Shown here: in pieces, positions 7,269 to 16,000 of the stretch
How the letters are laid out: every line of letters begins with the position of its first letter
Position numbering within the stretch: position 1 is the first letter of the stretch
Assembly: GCA_964471475.1 (NCBI GenBank)
Contig: CAYYFQ010000031.1
Location: 1 to 22,222 of the forward strand
DNA: 22,222 nucleotides
DNA from: JAJNBD01 sp964471475
GTDB taxonomy: Bacteria > Pseudomonadota > Gammaproteobacteria > CAISUE01
Direction: 5' to 3'
Made by a program: the position numbers and the translations under genes
Notes under the pieces: generated by a model
Seen by the model: the letters and a program-made list of their open reading frames with translations, nothing else
What the model was told of the DNA's origin: nothing
Database searches by the model: none

Positions 7269-7714
7269 AATACTGGCTCATGAAATCAGAACCTACTTCT
7301 TTTAGTATTGATGATCTACAAAAGAAAAAACGTACGCCTTGGGATGGTGTGCGTAATTATCAAGCGCGTAATATGATGCGTGATGAGATGAAAATAGGGG
7401 ATTTAGCATTTTTTTATCATTCGAATTGCCCGACTCCGGGAATTACTGGTGTGATGGAAGTGGCAAGTAAACCTTATCCTGATCCAACGCAATTTGATCC
7501 CGAGAGTCAATATTTTGATCCTAAAGCAACGAAAACTAAACCTATTTGGTTTTTAGTCGATTTAAAATTTAAACAAAAATTTTCATCGATTATTCCTTTA
7601 GAACATTTACGTGCGGAGTCTAAATTAGCGGATTTAATTATTTTACGCAAAGGTAATCGTTTATCTATTACTCCTCTTACTCTGCAACAGTGGCAATTTA
7701 TTTCTTCATTATGA
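7265..7714 (+). CDS. EVE domain-containing protein (thymocyte nuclear protein 1-like)
   Basis: A 149-residue single-domain protein with the PUA-like EVE fold. The family motifs are all visible: YWLMKSEP at the N-terminus, WDGVRNYQARN (26-36), GDLAFFYHSN (45-54), GVMEV (62-66), YPDPTQFD (71-78) and YFDPK (83-87). EVE domains have an aromatic pocket that reads modified bases in DNA or RNA; the substrate of the small bacterial stand-alone members is not settled. It is linked by four-base ATGA overlaps both to rsmI upstream and to prmA downstream, so it is cotranslated with two methyltransferases. That may hint at a role with modified RNA, but this is inference. Confidence 0.93.
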   Translation: MKYWLMKSEPTSFSIDDLQKKKRTPWDGVRNYQARNMMRDEMKIGDLAFFYHSNCPTPGITGVMEVASKPYPDPTQFDPESQYFDPKATKTKPIWFLVDLKFKQKFSSIIPLEHLRAESKLADLIILRKGNRLSITPLTLQQWQFISSL

Positions 7715-8604
7715 CAGTGCAAAATTATTATCAAATTATAGTAAAGTGTTCACAAGATCTCGCCGAAGCTTTAGTAGAGCTTATCGAAAACACGGGGGCG
7801 GCGTCGGTCAGTTTAGAAGATGCTCAAGATGAGCCACTTTTTGAACCCAAGCCTGACGAGATGCCTCTTTGGTCACAAGTAAAGCTAACTGCGCTTTATA
7901 CCGACGAAAGTGTCGCTCAAGAAGCTTTAGAAGTGTTGCAGGCCAAATATCCTTTTTTTAATTTTTTTCCTATAGAAATACTTGCGGATCGTGATTGGGT
8001 CCGTGAAACTCAAGCACAATTTACCTCGCAATGTTTTAAAGACTTATTATGGCTATATCCCGCATGGGAAGAGGTTCAAACGGGGCATACGCCTGTAGTT
8101 AAGTTAGCTCCAGGACTTGCTTTTGGCACTGGGACACATCCTACCACGCAAATGTGTTTAAATGCACTTGTCGAATTTGTGCATCCGAAAGATCAAGTAA
8201 TCGACTTTGGTTGTGGTTCCGGTATTTTGGGGATAGCTGCTTTAAAATTAGGCGCACAAAAAGTTTATGCCATTGATATTGACCCACAAGCCTGGGAAGC
8301 GACTCAAAACAACGCAGCGCTTAATACGATAGATGCTCAACAGTTATGGGTGGGTGACAACCAATCACTTCCGAGCACTTTAAAAGTAGAAGTGCTCGTT
8401 GCTAACATTTTAGCGAAGCCTTTGATTGATCTCAATGTAGTATTTAAAAAATTATTAAAGCCTGAGGGAAAAATTATTCTTGCAGGTTTATTACAAGAAC
8501 AAGTAGAAGTGCTTATTGCTGCTTACCAGCCCTGGGTAACTTTAGAAATTTATGCTCAGGAAGAAGAATGGGTATGTTTGGTGGGTGATTATAAAATGTT
8601 ATAA
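7711..8604 (+). CDS. prmA: Ribosomal protein L11 methyltransferase PrmA
   Basis: A SAM-dependent enzyme that trimethylates ribosomal protein L11 at several positions. The 297-residue length matches the family (E. coli 293). After the N-terminal L11-recognition domain come the linker motif GLAFGTGTHPTT (135-146), the SAM-binding glycine motif DFGCGSG (165-171), the AIDIDP acidic motif (about 187-192) and the substrate-side motif ANILA (231-235). I chose the ATG at 7711, which overlaps the EVE-gene stop by four bases, rather than the in-frame ATG at 7690: the family N-terminus begins near this methionine and the overlap matches the other junctions in the operon. Confidence 0.95.
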   Translation: MTVQNYYQIIVKCSQDLAEALVELIENTGAASVSLEDAQDEPLFEPKPDEMPLWSQVKLTALYTDESVAQEALEVLQAKYPFFNFFPIEILADRDWVRETQAQFTSQCFKDLLWLYPAWEEVQTGHTPVVKLAPGLAFGTGTHPTTQMCLNALVEFVHPKDQVIDFGCGSGILGIAALKLGAQKVYAIDIDPQAWEATQNNAALNTIDAQQLWVGDNQSLPSTLKVEVLVANILAKPLIDLNVVFKKLLKPEGKIILAGLLQEQVEVLIAAYQPWVTLEIYAQEEEWVCLVGDYKML

Positions 8605-8629
8605 TTTTCTTAAAGGAGGGTATACCGAT

Positions 8630-9013
8630 ATGTTAAAAAATTTTTCTAGGGCATTTTTTTTAATTGCTAGTTTTATTTTTTTGAATGCTAATGCATTTGA
8701 GTCCCAAATTACAATTGATAAACTTATCAATAATTCTGGAGTAGATTATACCGTTGGAAAAAATGGGCCGACGTTGTCAGCACATTCTACTTATCCTGAG
8801 CCGCTACCATTTAACTTTCCATCAAACCGCGCTGGGCGTGCTCATGTTGAATTCTATCAAGCAAGCCCTATCGTACACCAGCGCTGTGGCTTGCTAGATA
8901 TTAATAATTTTATTTACCCTTATGTGAATGCGTTAGCGATGTCTTGCATCAATAAAATCGATGTAAAAGAATCAGCAGTAAGTCAAAAAATTTATACAGT
9001 GACTATTAGTTAG
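8630..9013 (+). CDS. Small secreted protein of unknown function
   Basis: I do not recognise this 127-residue protein. It has a clear Sec signal peptide (a lysine and arginine near the start, then FFLIASFIFLNANA) with a likely cut after about residue 22. The mature part of about 105 residues contains two cysteines (in QRCGLL and MSCINK) that could form one disulfide in the periplasm. The start is well supported: AAAGGAGG at 8612-8619 lies about ten bases before the ATG. It follows prmA by 25 bases and is probably transcribed with it. The open frame extends upstream into prmA, but that extension would remove the signal peptide from the N-terminus. A nested inverted repeat begins 20 bases after the stop. 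Confidence 0.72.
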   Translation: MLKNFSRAFFLIASFIFLNANAFESQITIDKLINNSGVDYTVGKNGPTLSAHSTYPEPLPFNFPSNRAGRAHVEFYQASPIVHQRCGLLDINNFIYPYVNALAMSCINKIDVKESAVSQKIYTVTIS

Positions 9014-9032
9014 TCCATCTACAGCAATCTAA

Positions 9033-9102
9033 CTCATTTGTAATGTCCCCTCTCCCGCGCGTCGCGTGGGAGAGGGTGAGGGCAAAATTACAAATCAATG
9101 AG
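9033..9102. repeat. Nested inverted repeat / extrachromosomal-style hairpin between convergent genes
   Basis: Three nested pairs of arms centre on the same point: CTCAT (9033-9037) with ATGAG (9098-9102), ATTTGTAAT (9036-9044) with ATTACAAAT (9087-9095), and CCCTCTCCC (9048-9056) with GGGAGAGGG (9068-9076). The GC-rich core with its GCGCGTCGCG loop is of the type found in dispersed REP-like intergenic hairpins. It lies between the ends of the convergent genes 8630-9013 and 9191-10024 and may end both transcripts, although no T run follows on either strand. 'Extrachromosomal-style' is not implied by any replication signal; it is simply a hairpin. The remaining spacer up to 9190 shows no gene I would call. 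Confidence 0.7.
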
Positions 9103-9190
9103 ATATGCTATATGCCACTTTTTCAGAAGGATTTGGTGAACAAGTTACGGAATGGTAATGAGAAGTTAACGAAACCTTGTGTTAGCGCCC

Positions 9191-10024
9191 TTAGGGTTTA
9201 AAATTTAAAAATTGTACTTGTTTAGTGTGAAAATCATATAAGTAATACCGTAATGCGCTGTGCCATTTGACCCAAGAAAATTCTAATCGATAAAAAATAA
9301 CTTGATCTTTTTCTGGAAAATACGCAGTGTAAGTTAATGGCACATTTTTATTGAGAGTATTGAGTGGGTCGTAATCTTTTCCATTGAGGCTAATTCCAAA
9401 TATTTTTTCATCATAGTCGCATATTAATTGATGAGCTTGAGTGCGGTAAAATAGGGGGTGACACAATGGGAGTGGTAAGGTTGTCAGTGTATTTTCGGAG
9501 GCGCTATATAAGTAAACGTGGCCATCATGATAAACATCATTGAATGCAAAATGAACATCATCTATTTTTGTAATGGGGATATCTACAAAAGTTTTAACAA
9601 GTGTGATGGGATTAACAAGTCGATCATTAATAAAGTCTGCTAGATATATACTAGAGACATCATGGTTGGCGTTGGGTTGTGTGTAAAATATTTTATGAAT
9701 TTTTGGATATATTGCTAAAATGCTCCCGGGCGCAATAACTTTTCGATTTTTGTTGAGTAAATTAATTTTAAAAATTGATTCTGAAGATTGAGACGTTGGA
9801 GTGTTGGAGGTAATTAAGAGTTCATTGTTGCCTAGATTGCCAATGTAAGCAGAGGACATGCAACAGCTCCCTTCATATACTTTTTTTGATTCCATGGTGG
9901 CAATATTTGCTTCATAAATGGTGGTGACATTGTTCACAAAAAAACTCTCACTTTCTTGAGCAAGAGATAACTTTGAGTAAATGGTTAGAAAAATTAAAGT
10001 TAAGTATAAAAAGATTCGATACAT
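9191..10024 (-). CDS. Exported protein of unknown function directly downstream of the RHS gene
   Basis: I do not recognise this 277-residue protein. It begins with a Sec signal peptide (basic start, a hydrophobic run LYLTLIFLTIY, then SKLSLAQ) with likely cleavage near residue 22. The mature part is rich in short beta-strand-like stretches with repeated aromatic-acidic patterns such as IYLADF, VYLYSASENTL and YYLYDFHTKQ, which suggests a beta-propeller or similar sheet repeat. It has four cysteines, including an adjacent CC pair (in GSCCMSS). The start has GGA at a suitable distance. Only 19 bases separate it from the stop of the giant RHS gene, so it is very likely cotranscribed. This is where immunity proteins of polymorphic toxins usually sit; a signal peptide would suit a toxin acting in the periplasm. 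That role is inference. Confidence 0.72.
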   Translation of the reverse strand: MYRIFLYLTLIFLTIYSKLSLAQESESFFVNNVTTIYEANIATMESKKVYEGSCCMSSAYIGNLGNNELLITSNTPTSQSSESIFKINLLNKNRKVIAPGSILAIYPKIHKIFYTQPNANHDVSSIYLADFINDRLVNPITLVKTFVDIPITKIDDVHFAFNDVYHDGHVYLYSASENTLTTLPLPLCHPLFYRTQAHQLICDYDEKIFGISLNGKDYDPLNTLNKNVPLTYTAYFPEKDQVIFYRLEFSWVKWHSALRYYLYDFHTKQVQFLNFKP

Positions 10025-10043
10025 TTTTTTTCCGTATATCTGT

Positions 10044-13000
10044 TTAATAGTGTCGTGACCCTAAAACATCGCGAAAAGTTTCTGCAAATGTTTGGCAATT
10101 GTTAGTCGGCAAAGAATACGCTTCTGCCGGGAATATTTTTGTTGCAGCTGAGGAGTATAGTGACATTCCCCCTGCGTAATGCTGAATAGGTTGAAACCGA
10201 TATGTAGTGATTTTACCAAACTCACTATCATTACGGATGCCTTGAGGGCCTGCATCATCTGCTGCGAAATACCCTTTTGTGTGCAAACGACCTATTTCAT
10301 CTGTCCAAAATATTTCTTCATGATACAGTCCTTTGTTAAATAAGCTTAATAAACCATCTGCATCAAAAGTAAACTTATTTAATCCTGAAGAATTCAGTGG
10401 GCGTACGCCATATGTTACACCATTTGTACCCAACGCAGTTTGTAATTTCTCTTGATCGGGGTAAGTATCTTTAAAGCTGTGAAGGCTATCATTAAACATT
10501 TCCGCAAATGCCGATGTCATCATCCCATTTTCGAAGTTGCCTCCAGCAGCAGCGACAGTTCCGCCGAGAAGGCCTGCCGTAAAACCGCGAGCGGCAATCG
10601 TGGCAGTTTGATTGCCGATAATATCGATGGTGGCAATTTGGCCAGAGAGGGCTTCCGAAATACTGGCGGCGAGAAAACCGTCTTTGAAGTGCGCTCCTTG
10701 GATTATGTCGGTAGCGCCGCCTACCAACGCATGCGCACTCATCCGTGTCCCGAGATCCGCTCCTTTCAGTAAGTCCCCTGTTTCAGCCCATGCATATTCG
10801 GAGGCAAGCGTGAGAGCAGCGGTTTGTAAGGCGTGCCCAACGTTGCCGCTTTGAGCGTAATTGATAATGCCGTTGGTGGCCCCCGAAGTTGCAAAGTGCC
10901 AAAACATTTGCGGTTGAAAAAGAGGGCCTGCATAACTCACCGCCCAAACTGCCACCGCAATTTGAAGAAGTGTTGCGATAACAGGCCGACGTAGAGTATT
11001 CATGAGCTCGTGTCCCATGTCGTGAAAAAGGTGGCCGATAGCATGCGTGAGATGATTCCACCATGAAAAACCACTCGGGTCCGTGAGTGCTAAAGGATCA
11101 TTGAGGCAATAACTGTAGCGGTTTAAGCTTTGGGTATTACTTGGCTCTTGGATGATTGGGTCCGCACTTAAAAATCGGCCTAAGTGAGGATCATACATGC
11201 GCCCATTCATATGAATGAGATCAATGCCGGCAGTTTCCACTTCTTCTTGGCCTGTAAAACCATATCTCGTGATTGCAGTGTTATTCTTTCTAGACTGTTC
11301 CAACGTTGATGTGGGTGAGGGAGTGTGATCAAGTACTAAATTTTGTTCACCAAAAGGATCATAATGAAAACGTTGAATGATATTCCCCGTTTCGTCAGTG
11401 ATCACTGTGGTGGAACCAATATTATCTTTAAGTAAGGAATACATTTTACTCTGATTATTTTCATCCGTAATTTTTTCTGCATCCCCAATATAATTTTTAG
11501 TGACGGTGTGAAGGGTGCTGGTATTATCAAGTGTGGTATCAATTTCCATTTCACCAAGGTAAAGCGTGGTCGTTTTTTGAGTACTTGTTTTATGGGTTAG
11601 AGGATCAGTGATGTTACTTTGATCTTCGCGCATGATCCGTTGTCGATCAGCATTATAAAAAAATGCAACACTAGCACTACTGCCAGTTTTAGCATTGCTT
11701 TGTGTAATTTGTTTAGGTACATCGAAGCTGGTATAGCTGATGTTACGGGTAATCATACCTTCTGGAGCTTCCATGATGGCTTGTATTTGATTTCCATTAG
11801 CATCATAAGTGAAATAATCTGCTTCTTTTCCGGTAATGCTGCTCACAGCATGGAGGTGTTCATTACCATAGTGATAATAGCCGATATCACTTTTATCGAG
11901 AATATTGCCTAGTTCGTCATAAGCATAATTTAAGACCGTAGGATTTGAATGAATTTTATCGAGAGTGAGATTTTGCGTAAGACGGTTGAGATTATCGTAT
12001 TGATAATTATCTTTGAGCTCAAGGATATTATCGATTTTTTGGATAGGGTTGCCTAAGGGATCATAAGTATAGTGAAGGGATTGATAGGTAGGAAGCTTAT
12101 GAATGGGAATTAATGCCGCTTGAAGTTCCTCTTTCTTTGGATTTTGTTGAGTTGAGGGTGACTGTGCAGGCGACTTGTTTGAAGAAGTGTGTATTTTCCA
12201 GGTGCCTTCTTGTAATTTGAGATAGCTTGGTAAAAATTGCTGTTCAAGTTGCAAGCTTTTACTTTCGAGAGTTTGAATATCGGTGATAAATTGCGTTTTA
12301 GGGTCATAAGTGGTAAGTGTGATGAGGCCATTAGCATGCGTTTCACTCGTAATATGACCTGCAGCATCTCGTTGATTGATATGTTGATAAATTTCGCCGG
12401 TGTTAGTATCAGTGATTGAAATTAGGTAACCCAAAGGGTCATAGTGATTAGTGGTGCTGAAGTTATTTGCTGCAATGCTTGTTAGTGGCCGCCCTTGATC
12501 ATCATAGGTTTGGAGCGTTGTATAATTTTGATTTTGAATTGTTGTGGTAGTGCTTTTGAGTCGCTCGAAATCATCATAATTGTAGGTTTTGCTGTAATTG
12601 ACGATGTGTTGCATCGCTGCATTGAGTAATTGCAAAGAAGAAGATGGGTTGCTGATGCCTGATTCTTTAGCGAGTTTGCCGATGCCATGGGTGGCACTAT
12701 CGTATTCCCAACTGCTGGTGGTGTTCCCAAACGTTATGTCCCCATCGGTGCGTGCCACTAGGCGCCCTAATAAATCATAGTGAAATTGGGTGGTTTGATG
12801 ATTTGCATCGGTTTGGCTCGTTAACTCTCCTAAGGTATCGTAATGATAGGTAGAGTGTCCACGATCCATATCATCCATCACAATTTTATGACCTAAATCA
12901 TCATATTGTATAGTGGTAGTATGACCTTGGCTGTCGGTTAATTTTGTGAGGTTGTTGAACGCATCATAGTCATAATAGGTGTGGTGATTTTCTGCATCAA

Positions 13001-16000
13001 TACTTTCCACAAGATTATTGCGTACATTGTAAATACGAATAGTTACTTGCCCTTTGGGGTTGATGGTGCTAGTTTTATAACCTTCATAAGTTTGTTTAGT
13101 TTGGCTTCCATCTGCATTGGTACTCAGAATGACGCGCCCTAAAAGATCATAGCGATTGGTGTTGTGATAAATGGCATCTCCCGCGAAAAAAGGAAGGCTT
13201 TTTCCTATGATTCTGCCTAGCTCATCATAATAAGTGAGCTGCCAAATCCACTTACCGCTGTTAGGATTTAGTTGTGTATTCCCATCACCAATAAAAGCTT
13301 GCATGGTTTGGGCAATCTCACGATTCAGCTCATCGTAATAAGTGATTTTGGTAGGAGTACCACTTTGCATTTGAGTACTTTTATAAACGGCAGTGGGCGG
13401 CGCTGCCGGGTCTGTTCCTTCGCCTACCCATGCGAGAGTGGTAGATGTAGTGGTTTTGTCAGGATGGGTAGTTTGAATGACGCGTCCTAAACTATCCAGT
13501 ATATTTTGAGTGGTGAGATGATTGGGGTCTGTGGTGTTGATAACCACGCCAAATTTAGGATCTATTTCTTGTGTACTGGTGTGACCCAGTGCATTGGTTT
13601 GGGTGGTGATAAATCGCCCATAAGTATCATAAGTTATACTTTCGTAACGTGGAGTAATAGGGTCCAGATGAGGATTTTCTTTGGCGGAAAACTCTGTTTT
13701 GATAATGTTGCCAAAATGGTCCCGGCTAAAAATTTTAGTTAAACCCGCGCTATCTACCAAAGTTTTGAGAAAACCATTGGCATCATAAGTAAAATCACTA
13801 TGACGGGTGATATGAGTTGCCATTCCGTGCTTGAGTGGGGTGGCGTCCGTAATCACTTCACTGTGTTGTACTTCTCCAAGACGCCAGAGATTAAGTGCCG
13901 GGTTAATTGTGTTGACAGTAATATTTTTGGTTTCGATGGTATAAGTGCCGGTATTGTCTTGAGCGCTTTCTATTTTGTCAATGAGGTTAGCATAATCATC
14001 AAATGTATTGGTGGTTGTGGTAGTGCTCAATGCTTTTCCATCAAGATCAAAGGTGTTTTCTTGTGTGTTTTGAGCATAAGGAAAAAAATAAGATTCATTG
14101 AGTTTGCCAGTACCAAAAAGTTGTACGGCAAGTTTAGTGTTTTGCTGGTTGATAAGGACCCCTTCTTTAGTCTTAGTTTCGGTGCCGATGGGAAATCCTT
14201 GTGTATGATTTTCTGTATCGAGACTGATACGAGTGCGTGTGCTAATTCCTGTGTTTTCATCGCTAGCAGTCATTTCGCCAAAGCCTAAAAACCCCCATCC
14301 TAAGTGGTTAAGTTCTGCATTCGCATAGTGGTAGTTCGTGATATGTTGAAGTTGATCAAATTTTGCCAGTGCTTTGAGCTTTGCGGCATTCGCTTTTACT
14401 TGAGTGCTTGGCAAATTTTGTGGAGTAATTGCTGTATCTGAGCGGGTTTGGCTTACCACCCATAAAGGAATTTGTAAGCTTTTGTTAGGATAGAGTGCTT
14501 CCGTACCTTTTGTATAGACGCTGTCATCAGTGATGGGTTTGTATTGGATTTGTAAGTGATCACCGAGACTATCTTCAATGTCGGTAAGCATATCTGGTTT
14601 TTTCTGTGCTTTGTTGAGCCATGCTTTTGCAGGGCGGTCCGAGGCACTGGCGATAATATCTGGAAAGCCTGTGCCTAAAAGATCGATGAAACGGACTCCC
14701 GTATCATGACCTTTAGCATCGGTTAATGCGAGTGGCGGTTTCCACTCATCATGGGCTACCCAGCGGCCATTTTCATTAAGCCATGCATGACATTCTCCTT
14801 TATTAATACTATCACTACATTGCAGCCATCCAGGAAGGTCGCTGTTTGTTACATCCACTTGTATGACGCCATTGTCGGCGTATTCGCTTCCTGTGCGATG
14901 GATAATATCAGTGGGAGGATCGAGCGTAGCAGGTCCAGGGATCCAATCTTCTCCCGTATTTATCCAATTGCGTCGATTGCCATCAATAGCGTGAATAAGA
15001 TCAGGTAAACCGCTGCCAAGGAGATCGATTAAGCGTCCTCCATCATCACGCATGGTGTTGTTAAAGTCTGAAGCGATATTAAAAGCAGAAGGAATGTGAT
15101 AAGTGGAACTTTCTATCCATCCATTTCCCGTATTGATCCATACATGATGATCATTCGGGTTGGCCACCATTAAGTCCGGTAAACCATCACCATTGAGGTC
15201 AGCAAGTTCTAAGCCTGTGCCCCAAGAGCGCTCATAAATACCATTTACAAAAGCACGCGGTGTATGATAATTAGGCAATTCTTGCCAACCATTGGGCGAC
15301 TCAGGATTATATTCTTGGGTATGCGCATCATGGCTGATCCAATCTAACAATCCACCATAAATAGCACTTAATCGCCCGGTACCTCGTAAATCCGCCCATT
15401 GCACAGGGCTTTGAGATGGGTAAGTAACGCCATAACAAGAGGTAGAAGTACTCATGAAAAAATTCATCGCTTGCATAGGGAACGCTATATCAGGTGTAAA
15501 ATTTTTTTCGACATGTTTTTCCCATCCCGTTTTTTCTGCGATATAGTGACTACGTACCCATTGCCCGACATGATGCCCATCGAGAAAATCTTCTTCCCGA
15601 TTGAGCAGAAGGGATTGAATGAGATGAAGTTTGCCGTTTCCCTCTAAATCGAGTAGCTCGATACCACGGGGAAGATTCATCGTTGGATTCCAGTTGTTTG
15701 ATTCACCTGCTAATTGAATAGGCGGAAGCCACGTAGAATCTTCTACCACCCACCCTTGATCGGTGGTGCGCCAAGCCCCCCACCGCGTAGGGTCAGCTCC
15801 CGGTTCATGTGGGCCTGGTTGGTCTGGGTCAATCGGTTGAGGGGCGGCCCAGCGAGTCCGACCAAATAACATGGTGGGATGTCCGGTGCCATGAAGATCT
15901 ACAAAACGTACGCCCGCATCGTAGCTATTATCTTGCCCTTGGTCAGTCGCATGCAGCACCAGAGGAATTGTAGGTGCAAAGGTGGGTGCTTCCACCCACC

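Noticed and set aside
7690..7710. Earlier ATG for prmA
   Set aside because: It would overlap the EVE gene by 25 bases. The ATGA overlap at 7711 matches the other operon junctions and the family N-terminus.
9106..9156. Short frame reading MLYATFSEGFGEQVTEW, a possible gene remnant
   Set aside because: Only 16-17 codons with no ribosome-binding site. It looks protein-like but is too short to support a pseudogene call.
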